From: Betaproteobacteria bacterium Ga0077540
GTDB lineage: Bacteria > Pseudomonadota > Gammaproteobacteria > Burkholderiales > Methylophilaceae
Direction of reading: 5' to 3'
Length of the DNA: 64,000 nucleotides
Assembly: GCA_001464125.1 (NCBI GenBank)
Contig: LNEP01000003.1
Location: 278,728-342,727 of the forward strand
The position numbers and the translations under genes were made by a program. The notes below the pieces were generated by a model. It saw only the letters and a program-made list of their open reading frames with translations, did not search any database and was not told the DNA's origin. Shown here piece by piece: positions 1 to 9,220 of the stretch (the stretch's first letter is position 1; every line of letters begins with the position of its first letter).

Positions 1-1662
1 AGTTTCTTCAGCGGTTGGAATAAATATATTAGGCGCAATCATTCCATTTTCTGGATGTTGCCAACGAATTAAAGCTTCAGCGCCCACAATCTTGCCGGTT
101 TTGACTGAAACCTTGGGCTGATACATCAGGATAAACTCATGTTGGGCGGCGGCTTTACGCAAGCGGTTCTCTAACGCCACTTGGTCCGCAATTCTTGTAC
201 TGAGTTCTTTGGTAAAGAATTGATAGTTATTGCGACCCAGGCCTTTGGCATAGTACATGGCAGCATCTGCATTACGCATCAAAATATCGGCAGTATTGCC
301 ATCTTCAGGGTAAATAGAGATACCGATACTGGCTGATACTTTCAGCTCATGCGTGCCGATTTGGAAGTCGCCATTGGTCGCCGTCAGTAATTTTTGCGCT
401 ATTTCTGCTGGCGCCATTGGCCCATCTACCTCAGAGAGCAAAATCACAAACTCATCGCCACCTTGGCGGCTAATGGTATCGGTACTGCGGATACAAGCTT
501 GCAATTTTTTGCTGAGGAATTTCAGCAGTTGATCCCCAACTTCATGGCCTAGGGTATCGTTAATTTTCTTAAAGTGGTCAATATCTAAGTAAAGCAAGGC
601 CACTCGTGTATCTTTGCGTTTGGCTGCATTCAATGCTTGCGTTATCCGATCAGTCAGCAACAAACGGTTGGGTAAATCAGTTAAGAAATCATGCTCCGCG
701 AGATAAGACATTTTTTCCGCCATCTGCTTGGCACTACTCACATCGTGGAAGACCAATACCACACCTAACATTTCACCATCTCCACCCTTAATAGGAGCAG
801 CGGAGTCCTCAATCGCAAATTCTTGTCCAGTTTTGGCAATGAGCATAGTGTGATTTGCCAAGCCACACTCCTGACCATGTGCCAATACCACATCTACAGG
901 GTTTGCCGCTAATTTGCGCGTACTTTCATTTAATATTCGGAATACCTCAAGCACTGGTTTACCAATCGCATCGTCTTTGCTCCACCCTGTCATGGTTTCT
1001 GCAACAGGGTTGAGATAGGTGACATTGGAGTTCATATCGGTTGTAATCACCCCATCGCCAATGGACTCCAATGTTACTAGCGCTTGCTTCTTCTCTCTAA
1101 ATAAGGCTTGTTCGGTCTCTTTTCTGCGCTCAATTTCTTTGAGTAATTCACCGTTAGCATCGGTTAATTCTTGCGTGCGTTGCTGCACAATGGCTTCAAG
1201 ATTGTTGTTTAACTCCGCCAACTGTGATTCGGCCAGTAAGCGTTGTTTAATTTCATATTGCAGTTGATCAATGTTTTTTTGTAATTGCTCGGTGCTGGTC
1301 ATGGTGAGCGCAATTGGCATCAGCCGCCATAACATGACTGCGGTTAGCGCAGAGGCCATTGCGGTAATGCCTTTAATGCTGGCATCTACCCAATAAGCGG
1401 GCATCCAGATAGTGACGATTGAAACCAGATGCGTCATGCCACAAGCAAAAATAAACACCGAAAACATAACGAATATCCAATTAAACTTGATATCCGTGCG
1501 TTTTTTTACCAGATATAACAGGGCTAGAGGAATGGTGAAATATGAGAGTGCAATCACACTATCAGACACTACATAAAGCCAGAGTAGCACCGGCGTCCAC
1601 AAATAACAGTGCCCATGTGGCATGAACTCGTTTGGTATGAGTAACCCTAAAAGACTTTCCAC
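1..1662 (-). CDS. Membrane-bound GGDEF-EAL c-di-GMP enzyme with an ethylene-receptor-like sensor domain (partial, C-terminus beyond window)
   Basis: This protein makes and/or degrades cyclic di-GMP at the inner membrane. The visible 554 residues run, in order: three hydrophobic segments (about 20-115), a coiled-coil linker (125-185), a PAS domain (190-310), a GGDEF domain with an intact GGDEF near residue 400, and the first part of an EAL domain (from about 500) before the window ends. An inhibitory RxxD site (RSTD) sits five residues before GGDEF. The membrane part follows the plant ethylene receptor ETR1: the block SDSVIALSYFTIPL and the block CGMTHL keep the equivalents of ETR1 Asp25, Tyr32, Ile62, Cys65 and His69 (here D34, Y41, I71, C74, H78). 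I chose the GTG at 1662 because AGGGAGAA lies just upstream and a downstream ATG (M14) would crowd the first membrane segment. The function of the sensor is inferred; the GGDEF/EAL call is firm. Confidence 0.93.
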   Translation of the reverse strand, partial: MESLLGLLIPNEFMPHGHCYLWTPVLLWLYVVSDSVIALSYFTIPLALLYLVKKRTDIKFNWIFVMFSVFIFACGMTHLVSIVTIWMPAYWVDASIKGITAMASALTAVMLWRLMPIALTMTSTEQLQKNIDQLQYEIKQRLLAESQLAELNNNLEAIVQQRTQELTDANGELLKEIERRKETEQALFREKKQALVTLESIGDGVITTDMNSNVTYLNPVAETMTGWSKDDAIGKPVLEVFRILNESTRKLAANPVDVVLAHGQECGLANHTMLIAKTGQEFAIEDSAAPIKGGDGEMLGVVLVFHDVSSAKQMAEKMSYLAEHDFLTDLPNRLLLTDRITQALNAAKRKDTRVALLYLDIDHFKKINDTLGHEVGDQLLKFLSKKLQACIRSTDTISRQGGDEFVILLSEVDGPMAPAEIAQKLLTATNGDFQIGTHELKVSASIGISIYPEDGNTADILMRNADAAMYYAKGLGRNNYQFFTKELSTRIADQVALENRLRKAAAQHEFILMYQPKVSVKTGKIVGAEALIRWQHPENGMIAPNIFIPTAEET

Positions 1663-1842
1663 ACATTTCTCCCTTGAAACTGAAAACCCAAGTGTCTAGA
1701 TGACCACGATTACCATCGGTGACGCGTGACACGCCGTGTGTTGAAGTACCAAAAAATATGGGTACTAAAGGTGATTTTATATTTTTATTAGTTTGCACGT
1801 TAATCATACCTTGCAAACCTATTGAATTACAACGACATTTTT

Positions 1843-2982
1843 TTATTTACGGTTTGAGCCGGCCACCATTTTAATCTCAAACAAGCGGCACTCTAGTGGG
1901 CCGTTAAACAATGGCGTGCGTTTACTTGGTGTTAAACGCATGAGCTTGGGTAAACGTAAATCATTAGTGAGGAAATAAGTATTCCATCCTGAGAATTTTC
2001 GTTTTAAGATTTCGCTCATTTTCGGGTATAGCAAGGCCAACTCTTCATCCTCGCCAATGCGCACACCATAGGGCGGATTAGCCACCATGACGCCTTCTTC
2101 TGCTGGCGGCACTAAATCTGTGAAATTCACTTGTGAGATTTGTGCTGTTTCCAATAAACCAGCTTCAGTCAGGTTTTGCTTGGTCACGCGCACTGCGCGC
2201 AAATCCATATCACTGCCGTATAGCTTTTGAAACGTCGCTGGTTTGACAGCTTTGAGCGCAGCATTTTTAATTTTTTTCCAAGTATCTGATTCAAAATTTT
2301 TGAGCTTTTCAAAACCAAAATTGCGGTGCAGACCAGGTGCAATATTCAGCGCCATCATGGCGGCTTCTAGCAAAAATGTGCCGCTACCACACATGGGGTC
2401 CAGCAAAGCTTGCCCTGGTTTCCAGCCGGCTAATTGTAAGATACCCGCTGCTAGGTTCTCACGCAAAGGCGCTTCGATACTGGCTTTACGATTGCCGCGT
2501 TGATACAAGGCATTACCAGAAGTATCCACATAATATTGATAGCTATCTGCCGTTAAATAGGCATGCACCCGCACAGCTGGTGTTTTGGTATCAATATAGG
2601 GACGCGCATTCACCACTTGACGGAATTTATCGCAGACCGCATCTTTGATTTTAAGGGTGGCGAATTCTAAGCTCTTGAGAGGACACTTCACACCGGTGAC
2701 TTTCACCATGAAATCATGCTTTACATCAAACCAATTAGGCCAGTTGATTTTATAAGCTGCCTGATACAAATCATCTTCGGTCGCGTATTTACCACGCCCT
2801 ACTTGTACCAAAATGCGTGTGGCAATACGGGAGTATAAATTGGCGTGATAACAGACTGACAGCTCACCACTAAAACTCACCCCGCCATCGGTGGGCTTGA
2901 TATCGCGCGCGCCACTGGTTTGTAATTCGTTGACCAACAACGCTTCAAGGCCTCTGGGGCAAGTGGCAAAATATTGATTCAT
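1843..2982 (-). CDS. rlmL: 23S rRNA (guanine-N2)-methyltransferase, RlmL-type
   Basis: It is predicted to methylate a guanine of 23S rRNA using S-adenosylmethionine in the cytoplasm. The N-terminal part (about 1-150) is a THUMP RNA-binding domain. The C-terminal part is a class I methyltransferase with the SAM motif DPMCGSGT near residue 195 and the catalytic motif NPPYG near 300. At 379 residues it matches the short single-enzyme form, equivalent to the N-terminal half of the fused E. coli RlmKL. AGGAATACAGC before the ATG supports the start. It lies 9 bp after the spermidine-synthase-like gene, so the two are probably co-transcribed. The exact target base (G2445 in E. coli numbering) is taken from the family. 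Confidence 0.92.
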   Translation of the reverse strand: MNQYFATCPRGLEALLVNELQTSGARDIKPTDGGVSFSGELSVCYHANLYSRIATRILVQVGRGKYATEDDLYQAAYKINWPNWFDVKHDFMVKVTGVKCPLKSLEFATLKIKDAVCDKFRQVVNARPYIDTKTPAVRVHAYLTADSYQYYVDTSGNALYQRGNRKASIEAPLRENLAAGILQLAGWKPGQALLDPMCGSGTFLLEAAMMALNIAPGLHRNFGFEKLKNFESDTWKKIKNAALKAVKPATFQKLYGSDMDLRAVRVTKQNLTEAGLLETAQISQVNFTDLVPPAEEGVMVANPPYGVRIGEDEELALLYPKMSEILKRKFSGWNTYFLTNDLRLPKLMRLTPSKRTPLFNGPLECRLFEIKMVAGSNRK

Positions 2983-2991
2983 GCTGTATTC

Positions 2992-3807
2992 CTAATCTGC
3001 GGTCTGACCACGCATATGGTCAAAGCTAAACTGTAATTTGTTATGTGGATTGTGTGCGATTAAACGCTCGACCAAATCGGCAAAGTCGATGCGATGTTCT
3101 AATGCCAATTGTTTTGCACGTGCTTGTAGCTGAGTTAATTTAATCACCGGAGTGTCAGCTTCTTTAAAGCCAAACACCACAATATTGCCGGGCTTACCGG
3201 TAGGCAACATCAATACATGCCCCTGAAAACTCTGCTCAATGCGTTGGAGGTAAATATCAAAATTTTTGTCGCTACCCCACAAATTGATGACCAGTACGCC
3301 ATCGTAGCGCAAGGCTTCAGCACAATCATCAAAGAAAGCCTGCGTACAAAAATCCGGCGGAATCCCCACGCTGTCAAAGGCATCAATCATCAGCACATCG
3401 CACATATTCAAATGCGCTTGCAAATAGACTAAGCCATCATCCTGCAATACCTTAAAACGCGCGTCATCCTCCGGCACATAAAAATGGCTACGCGCTATCT
3501 GAATCACTTGCGGGTTTAGCTCGACAATAGTTTGCGAGATTTCCGGACAGTATTGCCAAATATATTTAGGCACAGACCCGCCACCCAAGCCTATGGTCAG
3601 CACTTGTTGCGTCTTATGCTTAAACAGCAAAAAACCCATCATGCCGCGCGAATATGGGAGCTCTAGGGCATAAGGCTCTTTCACCCGCATGCTACTTTGC
3701 ACTGTCACTGAGCCCAAATGCAATGAGCGTACACCATCCATTTCAGTGACTTCCACCACACTAGCATCTGCCACACTTTTGTGAATTTTTCGGTTAAATC
3801 TAAACAT
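2992..3807 (-). CDS. Spermidine synthase-like (polyamine aminopropyltransferase fold) protein
   Basis: The 271-residue protein has the Rossmann fold of spermidine synthases. A nucleotide-binding stretch IGLGGGSVPKY lies near residue 75, an acidic VELNP turn follows about 25 residues later, and an IDAFD motif lies where SpeE carries its catalytic Asp region. It lacks the N-terminal beta-hairpin region and the YHE segment of true SpeE. No speD is visible nearby, so aminopropyl transfer is not assured. Many such SpeE-like proteins in proteobacteria have no assigned substrate. It sits 9 bp downstream of the RNB ribonuclease gene and 9 bp upstream of rlmL, which suggests an RNA-metabolism operon. 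AGGG seven bases before the ATG supports the start. Confidence 0.8.
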   Translation of the reverse strand: MFRFNRKIHKSVADASVVEVTEMDGVRSLHLGSVTVQSSMRVKEPYALELPYSRGMMGFLLFKHKTQQVLTIGLGGGSVPKYIWQYCPEISQTIVELNPQVIQIARSHFYVPEDDARFKVLQDDGLVYLQAHLNMCDVLMIDAFDSVGIPPDFCTQAFFDDCAEALRYDGVLVINLWGSDKNFDIYLQRIEQSFQGHVLMLPTGKPGNIVVFGFKEADTPVIKLTQLQARAKQLALEHRIDFADLVERLIAHNPHNKLQFSFDHMRGQTAD

Positions 3808-3816
3808 CGTACTACC

Positions 3817-5700
3817 CTATTCAGCCTCTTTCGTTTCTTCGGGCGTTTGTGCAGCCGCTGGTAAAGTTTCTATCACCCCTTTAAATTGGCATTGTAACTC
3901 CATGAGTAGCGTATCTACTTTTTGCACGGCCAACTGCACATGCGTACCCGCTTTTAGTTCTGGCAAACTTGGCACCTTGGTCATATAAGGCAAATCTTGC
4001 AGGCGCACTAGATTCTCACGCCAGACAGTGGCCTGAACTTCCGTGATGTTTTCCTGAATTAAATATTGTAGGCACCAAAAACGCTCCATCCGCGTCTGGA
4101 ATTCGTTGTATGCGTTGTAGGTTAAATCAAAGTTACGCATATGCCCCACAATCACATCACTATTGGCAGGATACACCGGTGGCGTCATTTGAATCGCCGC
4201 GATAATTTGACGCTGGTTTATCAAATCGACAGCGCGACGCAATGGTGAGGTGCTCCATGCATATTGCGCCACGCCCAACCCTTGGTGGCCTTCAGCCTTG
4301 GTGGTCATATAGACCTTACCGCCATTTTGTGCACGGTAAATGCCCGGCAATTGATGCTGGGCTAGCAAGGCACCCCATTGGCTATTAGCCTCAATCATCA
4401 ACTCTGCCACTAGCTTATCCATTGGCGAACCACGTTGGCGGTTGACAATACGCACCTTGCCATCTTCTACGTAAAAGTTGTAATCCACTTGCGGTGGGCG
4501 GGTAGGATCATATTTACCTCGCGCTTTTTCTAGGCTCTCCGCAAATTGGAACAGGAATAACAATCTGCTCCAATAGGGGTGCCCTGTGTCGGCAGTGAGG
4601 GTATTTTCATTAAAGTACGGCTCTAGGCTATCGTGGCGTAAGTTTTCTGCAATTTTGATACGTTCTAGTTTGGTCTCGCGCTTTACCACACTAAAATCGG
4701 GAGCCACCTCAACATACAAGGATAATACCGGCTTCACTTGACCTGCATCCAAACTAAACGGACGGATTGCAGCTTCTGGCAACATGGTAATTTTGTGCCC
4801 TGGCATATACACCGTGGATAAGCGCTTCATCACTTCAATATCTAGCGGAGTATCTGGCAACACCCCCAAAGCCGGGGCGGCAATATGGATACCCACTTGT
4901 GTATTTCCGTTGGCTAATAGGGAAACGGATAAGGCATCATCAATCTCGGTAGTGGTGCTATCGTCAATACTAATAGCTTCTGCAGCGGATAAAGGCAAAT
5001 CGTCTGTTGCATGAGCAATCTCAGTATCAGCAAACTCGCTACCATTAGGAAAATACTCGCGCAAGAATGCACCCAGATGATAGTCATGTACCGAGGGGAT
5101 TGCGCCAGCCTTAGCCAACACTTGCACTGCCGTTAAATGCAAGTCATGCGTTGCTTGCTCCAGTGCTTTCCACTCTAGGGTGTTTTTATCTGGCGCGTAA
5201 AATAGCATATCCAATTTAGACTTAAACGCTTCTGGCAATTGACCTGCAACAAGCGCTGCCGCCATTTGCGCCACTTGTTCGGCCTGCAAGCGTTTCTTTT
5301 CTTGCCCGGCCAGCGCTGCTTTGAGCGTATCAGCGGGGGCCGACTTGTATTGGCCTTTGCCCTTGCGGTAAAAATACATGGGGGCTGCGTGTAATTTAAT
5401 GGCCACTGCTGCCGATTGAATAGGGCTTGGTTTAGCGCCGTAATAGTCTTGTGCCAGCGCTAAAAAATTAAACTCTGCCTCGCCACAACATTCCCACAAA
5501 AAATCCGTATCTAGCGTTTCGGCCTCGGCATTGGCAGCCTCCATAAAACCGGAAAGCAACTGTTCAAATCGCATCAAAACGTTTGCTGATTTAATTTTGG
5601 AGCGTTTGCCGCTCAGGGATTCGACTTGAAGCGAACTGTCGGCTTCTGTCATGATGGTGGCCACTTTAAAACCACCGTCTTCTTCGTAAAATACGTTCAT
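3817..5700 (-). CDS. RNB-domain exoribonuclease (RNase II/R family-like)
   Basis: It is predicted to degrade RNA from the 3' end. The RNB catalytic domain occupies roughly residues 225-540. Its hallmark is ISIDDSTTTEIDDALS near 245-260, whose aspartates bind magnesium in RNase II and RNase R. A small beta-rich domain at the C-terminus may serve as an S1-like RNA-binding element. The length of about 627 residues resembles RNase II more than RNase R, and the cold-shock domains are not obvious. I prefer the ATG at 5700, which gives MNVFYEED; a GTG three codons upstream is possible. It is the first gene of a minus-strand run with the spermidine-synthase-like gene and rlmL. Confidence 0.88.
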   Translation of the reverse strand: MNVFYEEDGGFKVATIMTEADSSLQVESLSGKRSKIKSANVLMRFEQLLSGFMEAANAEAETLDTDFLWECCGEAEFNFLALAQDYYGAKPSPIQSAAVAIKLHAAPMYFYRKGKGQYKSAPADTLKAALAGQEKKRLQAEQVAQMAAALVAGQLPEAFKSKLDMLFYAPDKNTLEWKALEQATHDLHLTAVQVLAKAGAIPSVHDYHLGAFLREYFPNGSEFADTEIAHATDDLPLSAAEAISIDDSTTTEIDDALSVSLLANGNTQVGIHIAAPALGVLPDTPLDIEVMKRLSTVYMPGHKITMLPEAAIRPFSLDAGQVKPVLSLYVEVAPDFSVVKRETKLERIKIAENLRHDSLEPYFNENTLTADTGHPYWSRLLFLFQFAESLEKARGKYDPTRPPQVDYNFYVEDGKVRIVNRQRGSPMDKLVAELMIEANSQWGALLAQHQLPGIYRAQNGGKVYMTTKAEGHQGLGVAQYAWSTSPLRRAVDLINQRQIIAAIQMTPPVYPANSDVIVGHMRNFDLTYNAYNEFQTRMERFWCLQYLIQENITEVQATVWRENLVRLQDLPYMTKVPSLPELKAGTHVQLAVQKVDTLLMELQCQFKGVIETLPAAAQTPEETKEAE

Positions 5701-5826
5701 GCAAACCACTTTTATTGATGTAGCCGTAATGATACATGAGTCGTTAGAGCAATCCTGTCACAAATTGCAACTGAATGCATGATGTTTGCCTCTTATATTG
5801 AAGCCTAAACACACTACAATAACGGT

Positions 5827-7413
5827 ATGAGAACACTAACCTTTGATAACCGCTGGCTGCGCGAGCTACCCGGCGACCCCGAAACAGACAATTTCACCCG
5901 TCAGGTGCCCAATGCACTGTGGTCGTCGGTGATAGCCACCTCAGTAAAAGCGCCAAAATTACTTGCCTATTCACCAGAGGTGGCTGAATTGCTGGGTCTC
6001 TCACAAACTGACATGCAAGACCCGGCCATGCTCGATGCGCTGAGCGGTAATGGTTTGTTGCCCGGCATGCAATCCTATGCGACCCGCTACGGTGGTCATC
6101 AGTTTGGTAACTGGGCTGGGCAATTGGGGGATGGGCGTGCCATTTTGTTGGGCGAGCTCATGCATCAAGGCAAACGTTTTGAACTTCAACTTAAAGGCGC
6201 AGGCGCCACCCCCTACTCTAGACGCGCCGATGGCCGTGCGGTATTGCGCTCAAGCTTGCGTGAGTATTTGTGCTCGGAAGCCATGCATCATTTGGGTGTG
6301 CCCACCACGCGAGCATTAAGCTTAGTCACCACGGGTGAACAGGTGGTGCGTGATATGTTTTATGACGGTAATCCGCAATTGGAAACCGGAGCCATTGTAT
6401 GTCGTGTATCCCCATCATTCACTCGCTTTGGCCACTTTGAACTTCCAGCCAGTCGAGGTGAGTTTGATCTGCTGAAGCAACTCATTAGCTTTACTATTGA
6501 CCGAGATTTTGCCGATTGGCATCCCACACAACCGCACAAGTTAGAGATCAACGTATTAAGCCCAGAGCTTATCCTTGCATGGTTCACTGAAATTTGTGAG
6601 CGCACTGCAGTGATGGTGGCACATTGGATGCGGGTTGGCTTTGTGCATGGCGTGATGAACACTGACAATATGTCCATTCTTGGTCTCACCATTGATTACG
6701 GTCCTTACGGATGGGTGGATAACTTTGACCCAGGCTGGACACCGAACACCACCGATGCACAAGGCCGTAGATATTGTTATGGACGACAACCGGATATTGC
6801 CCGTTGGAATCTGGAACGTTTAGGTGACGCACTCGCTACCATTATGCCAAGTGCCAATGATTTGGACAGTGCGCTGGACCATTTTGATAGCGTTTACATC
6901 ACCTACCTGACGCAAGCGTTTGCTGGCAAGTTTGGCATGGGCGAATGGCAAGACGGGGATGGCGAAATGGTGAATCGCTGCTTTGAATTGATGATGCGCG
7001 CAGAAGTGGACATGACTCTATTTTTTAAACACTTAGCATTATTAGATATCAACAATCCCAAGCTGGAAACGCTAATGCCCGCTTTTTATACCGAGCAAGG
7101 CTTCAACAATTTCAAGGCAGATTTTGAGCAATGGTTGATGGTGTATAGTCAGCGTGTACAAAGCAGTCTGCAATCGCCTAGTGCCCGATTGCAGCAAATG
7201 CAGGCGCACAACCCGCGCTATGTGTTACGTAATTACTTAGCTCAACAAGCCATTGATTTAGCTGAACAAAACAACACCAGCTTATTAGAAAAGCTACATC
7301 AAGCATTACGCAACCCTTATACCGAACAAGCTGGTATGGAACTGTTTGAAGCAAAACGACCAGACTGGGCGCGACATAAAGCAGGTTGTTCCATGTTGTC
7401 CTGTAGTTCATAA
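5827..7413 (+). CDS. selO: Protein adenylyltransferase SelO (YdiU family)
   Basis: SelO is a pseudokinase-fold enzyme that transfers AMP from ATP to Ser, Thr or Tyr of redox-related proteins. Its 528 residues match the family length. Recognisable blocks are YGGHQFGNWAGQLGDGRA (about 80-100), LKGAGATPYSR (about 122-132, with the nucleotide-binding lysine), and HGVMNTDNMS followed by a DYGPYGW metal-binding loop (about 275-305). The last residues are SCSS: a cysteine stands at the antepenultimate position, where vertebrate SelO has selenocysteine. The stop codon lies 8 bp before the zur start, so the two genes probably share a transcript. Confidence 0.95.
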   Translation: MRTLTFDNRWLRELPGDPETDNFTRQVPNALWSSVIATSVKAPKLLAYSPEVAELLGLSQTDMQDPAMLDALSGNGLLPGMQSYATRYGGHQFGNWAGQLGDGRAILLGELMHQGKRFELQLKGAGATPYSRRADGRAVLRSSLREYLCSEAMHHLGVPTTRALSLVTTGEQVVRDMFYDGNPQLETGAIVCRVSPSFTRFGHFELPASRGEFDLLKQLISFTIDRDFADWHPTQPHKLEINVLSPELILAWFTEICERTAVMVAHWMRVGFVHGVMNTDNMSILGLTIDYGPYGWVDNFDPGWTPNTTDAQGRRYCYGRQPDIARWNLERLGDALATIMPSANDLDSALDHFDSVYITYLTQAFAGKFGMGEWQDGDGEMVNRCFELMMRAEVDMTLFFKHLALLDINNPKLETLMPAFYTEQGFNNFKADFEQWLMVYSQRVQSSLQSPSARLQQMQAHNPRYVLRNYLAQQAIDLAEQNNTSLLEKLHQALRNPYTEQAGMELFEAKRPDWARHKAGCSMLSCSS

Positions 7414-7421
7414 TTCTGGCT

Positions 7422-7895
7422 ATGAATGCTCAAGACATTATCCTTCAAGCCGGTTTAAAACCAACCAAAGCACGATTGGCAGTGCTCAACATTATTGCAG
7501 AAACTAATAGTGCACTTAGTCACCCTGAAATTCTGGAACGGTTATCTGGTCAGAAAGAAATTGACCGTGTGACTATTTACCGAGTACTGGATTGGCTGAC
7601 GGAACATGCGCTGATTCATAAAATTGCAGGCGCTGGCGATAAACGTGCATGGAAATTTCAACTTTCGCAACCGCGTTTTTCAGCTGTGATGTCACCGCAA
7701 CCTGCCACAGGCTTACTTGCTAATCATGACCACCACCATGCGCATTTGCACTGCCAAGTGTGCGGTAAAGTCACTTGTGTGCTTGAGCTAGAGCCTCATT
7801 TCCCACCCAAAGTATTGGCGCAATATCAAGTCTCAGCGATTGATATCAACATCAAAGGTGTCTGCGCAGACTGCGCATCGCCACAACCTGCTTAA
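7422..7895 (+). CDS. zur: Fur-family zinc uptake regulator (Zur-like)
   Basis: This is a metal-responsive repressor of 157 residues with an N-terminal winged helix (about 1-80, including the DRVTIYRVLDWL recognition region) and a C-terminal dimerisation and metal domain. A histidine-rich stretch HDHHHAHLHC is followed by CQVC and, near the end, CADC; the paired CxxC motifs form the structural zinc site of Fur-family proteins. Assignment to Zur rather than Fur or PerR rests on the context: it is followed directly by two palindromes and by a ZigA/CobW zinc GTPase gene. It overlaps no gene and follows selO by 8 bp. Confidence 0.87.
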   Translation: MNAQDIILQAGLKPTKARLAVLNIIAETNSALSHPEILERLSGQKEIDRVTIYRVLDWLTEHALIHKIAGAGDKRAWKFQLSQPRFSAVMSPQPATGLLANHDHHHAHLHCQVCGKVTCVLELEPHFPPKVLAQYQVSAIDINIKGVCADCASPQPA

Positions 7896-7905
7896 TTATA
7901 AAAAT

Positions 7906-7920
7906 TGCAACAATGTTGCA
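7906..7920. promoter_or_regulatory. Putative Zur operator 1 (TGCAACA-A-TGTTGCA)
   Basis: A perfect 7-1-7 palindrome lies in the gap between the zur-like gene and the ZigA-like gene. It shares its core with a second palindrome 39 bp further on. Position and similarity to metal-regulator operators suggest that Zur binds here; no binding data exist in the sequence itself. Confidence 0.7.
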
Positions 7921-7944
7921 TTAATGTTACCACTCCAATAAAAT

Positions 7945-7957
7945 GCAACATTGTTGC
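7945..7957. promoter_or_regulatory. Putative Zur operator 2 (GCAACA-T-TGTTGC)
   Basis: A perfect 6-1-6 palindrome with the same half-site GCAACA as the first operator. It ends 18 bp before the ATG at 7976 of the ZigA-like gene. A Zur dimer bound here would cover the leader of that gene. It overlaps an upstream in-frame ATG (7943), which argues against using that codon as the start. Confidence 0.72.
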
Positions 7958-7975
7958 TTATTTTTGGATGATTGT

Positions 7976-9202
7976 ATGAAAAAACTTCCTGTCACTGTAC
8001 TTTCTGGCTTTTTGGGCGCAGGCAAAACCACCCTACTTAATCATATTCTTAACAATCGCGATGGCAAACGCGTAGCCGTCATTGTTAATGATATGTCCGA
8101 AGTGAATATCGATGCTCAATTAGTGCGCGATGGTGGCGCAGCGTTATCCCGACAAGAAGAAAAGCTGATAGAAATGAGCAATGGCTGTATTTGTTGCACT
8201 TTGCGTGAGGATTTATTGGTAGAAATCACGCGCCTTGCCAAAGAAGGCCGTTTTGATTATTTGCTGATTGAAACCACAGGCATTTCTGAGCCATTGCCCA
8301 TTGCCGAGACTTTCACTTTTGCTGATGAGGATGGCACTTCACTGGGCGATATCGCACAACTCGACACTATGGTCACCGTAGTTGATGGTTACAATTTTTT
8401 AAAAGATTACAGCTCACAAGACATGTTGGCACAACGCGGTGAATCGCTAGGGGAAGAGGATGAGCGCACGGTGGTCGATTTATTGGTGGACCAAATTGAG
8501 TTCTGCGACGTATTAGTGTTGAACAAAACCGACTTGATGACACCCTCTGAAATTGGTCAACTAGAGAGCATACTCAAAACACTGAACCCACGTGCGCAAT
8601 TGCTACATAGTAGTTTTGGTAAAGTACAACTTGACCGCATTATGAACACAGGTTTATTTGATTTTGACCAAGCGGCAGAGGCGCCAGGTTGGTTACAAGA
8701 GCTGCGCGGAGAGCACGTGCCGGAAAGCGAAGAATACGGTATTTCAAGTTTTGTTTATCGCGCACGCAAACCATTTCATCCGCAACGTTTGTGGCAATGG
8801 TTTAACAGCGAATGGCCAGGTGTAGTGCGCTCTAAAGGCCGTTATTGGATTGCTTCACGCCCCGACTTTTGTGCTACATGGTCACAAGCAGGGGCGGTTA
8901 CTAGAACAGAGTTAGCAGGCATGTGGTGGGTGGCCACACCCAATCAATATTGGCCGGAAGATGAAGAAAGCTTTCAACACATTAAGTCTCGCTGGCAAGA
9001 GCCGTATGGTGACCGCCAGCAAGAGCTGGTAATTATTGGTATGCATATGGACAAAGCCGAAATAAACAAAGGCTTTGATACATGCTTGCTTACAGAAGCG
9101 GAAATTGCACTTGGAATGCAGGCATGGCTTAAATTTGCTGATCCCTTCCCTGCTTGGCCAAACCTTCAAAATGAAGTAACTGAGGCAGAAGAAGCGGCCT
9201 AA
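7976..9202 (+). CDS. zigA: CobW/ZigA-family zinc metallochaperone GTPase
   Basis: This GTP-dependent metallochaperone is predicted to deliver zinc to client enzymes under zinc limitation. The G domain shows Walker A GAGKTT near residue 15, the metal-binding motif CICC near 68, and NKTD near 185. A CobW C-terminal domain follows (about 260-400). The start at 7976 gives [12 protein letters not shown], typical of the family, with GGATG just upstream. An ATG 11 codons earlier would lie inside an operator palindrome. The two palindromes upstream imply Zur repression. The second CobW gene starts 18 bp after the stop, so both are likely expressed together. Confidence 0.9.
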   Translation: MKKLPVTVLSGFLGAGKTTLLNHILNNRDGKRVAVIVNDMSEVNIDAQLVRDGGAALSRQEEKLIEMSNGCICCTLREDLLVEITRLAKEGRFDYLLIETTGISEPLPIAETFTFADEDGTSLGDIAQLDTMVTVVDGYNFLKDYSSQDMLAQRGESLGEEDERTVVDLLVDQIEFCDVLVLNKTDLMTPSEIGQLESILKTLNPRAQLLHSSFGKVQLDRIMNTGLFDFDQAAEAPGWLQELRGEHVPESEEYGISSFVYRARKPFHPQRLWQWFNSEWPGVVRSKGRYWIASRPDFCATWSQAGAVTRTELAGMWWVATPNQYWPEDEESFQHIKSRWQEPYGDRQQELVIIGMHMDKAEINKGFDTCLLTEAEIALGMQAWLKFADPFPAWPNLQNEVTEAEEAA

Positions 9203-9220
9203 CTAGGCTAAAATACACGA

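Noticed and set aside
1745..1766. Inverted repeat AGTACC/GGTACT between rlmL and the c-di-GMP gene
   Set aside because: Only 6 bp with a 10-base loop and no T run on the minus strand; too weak to call a terminator or operator.
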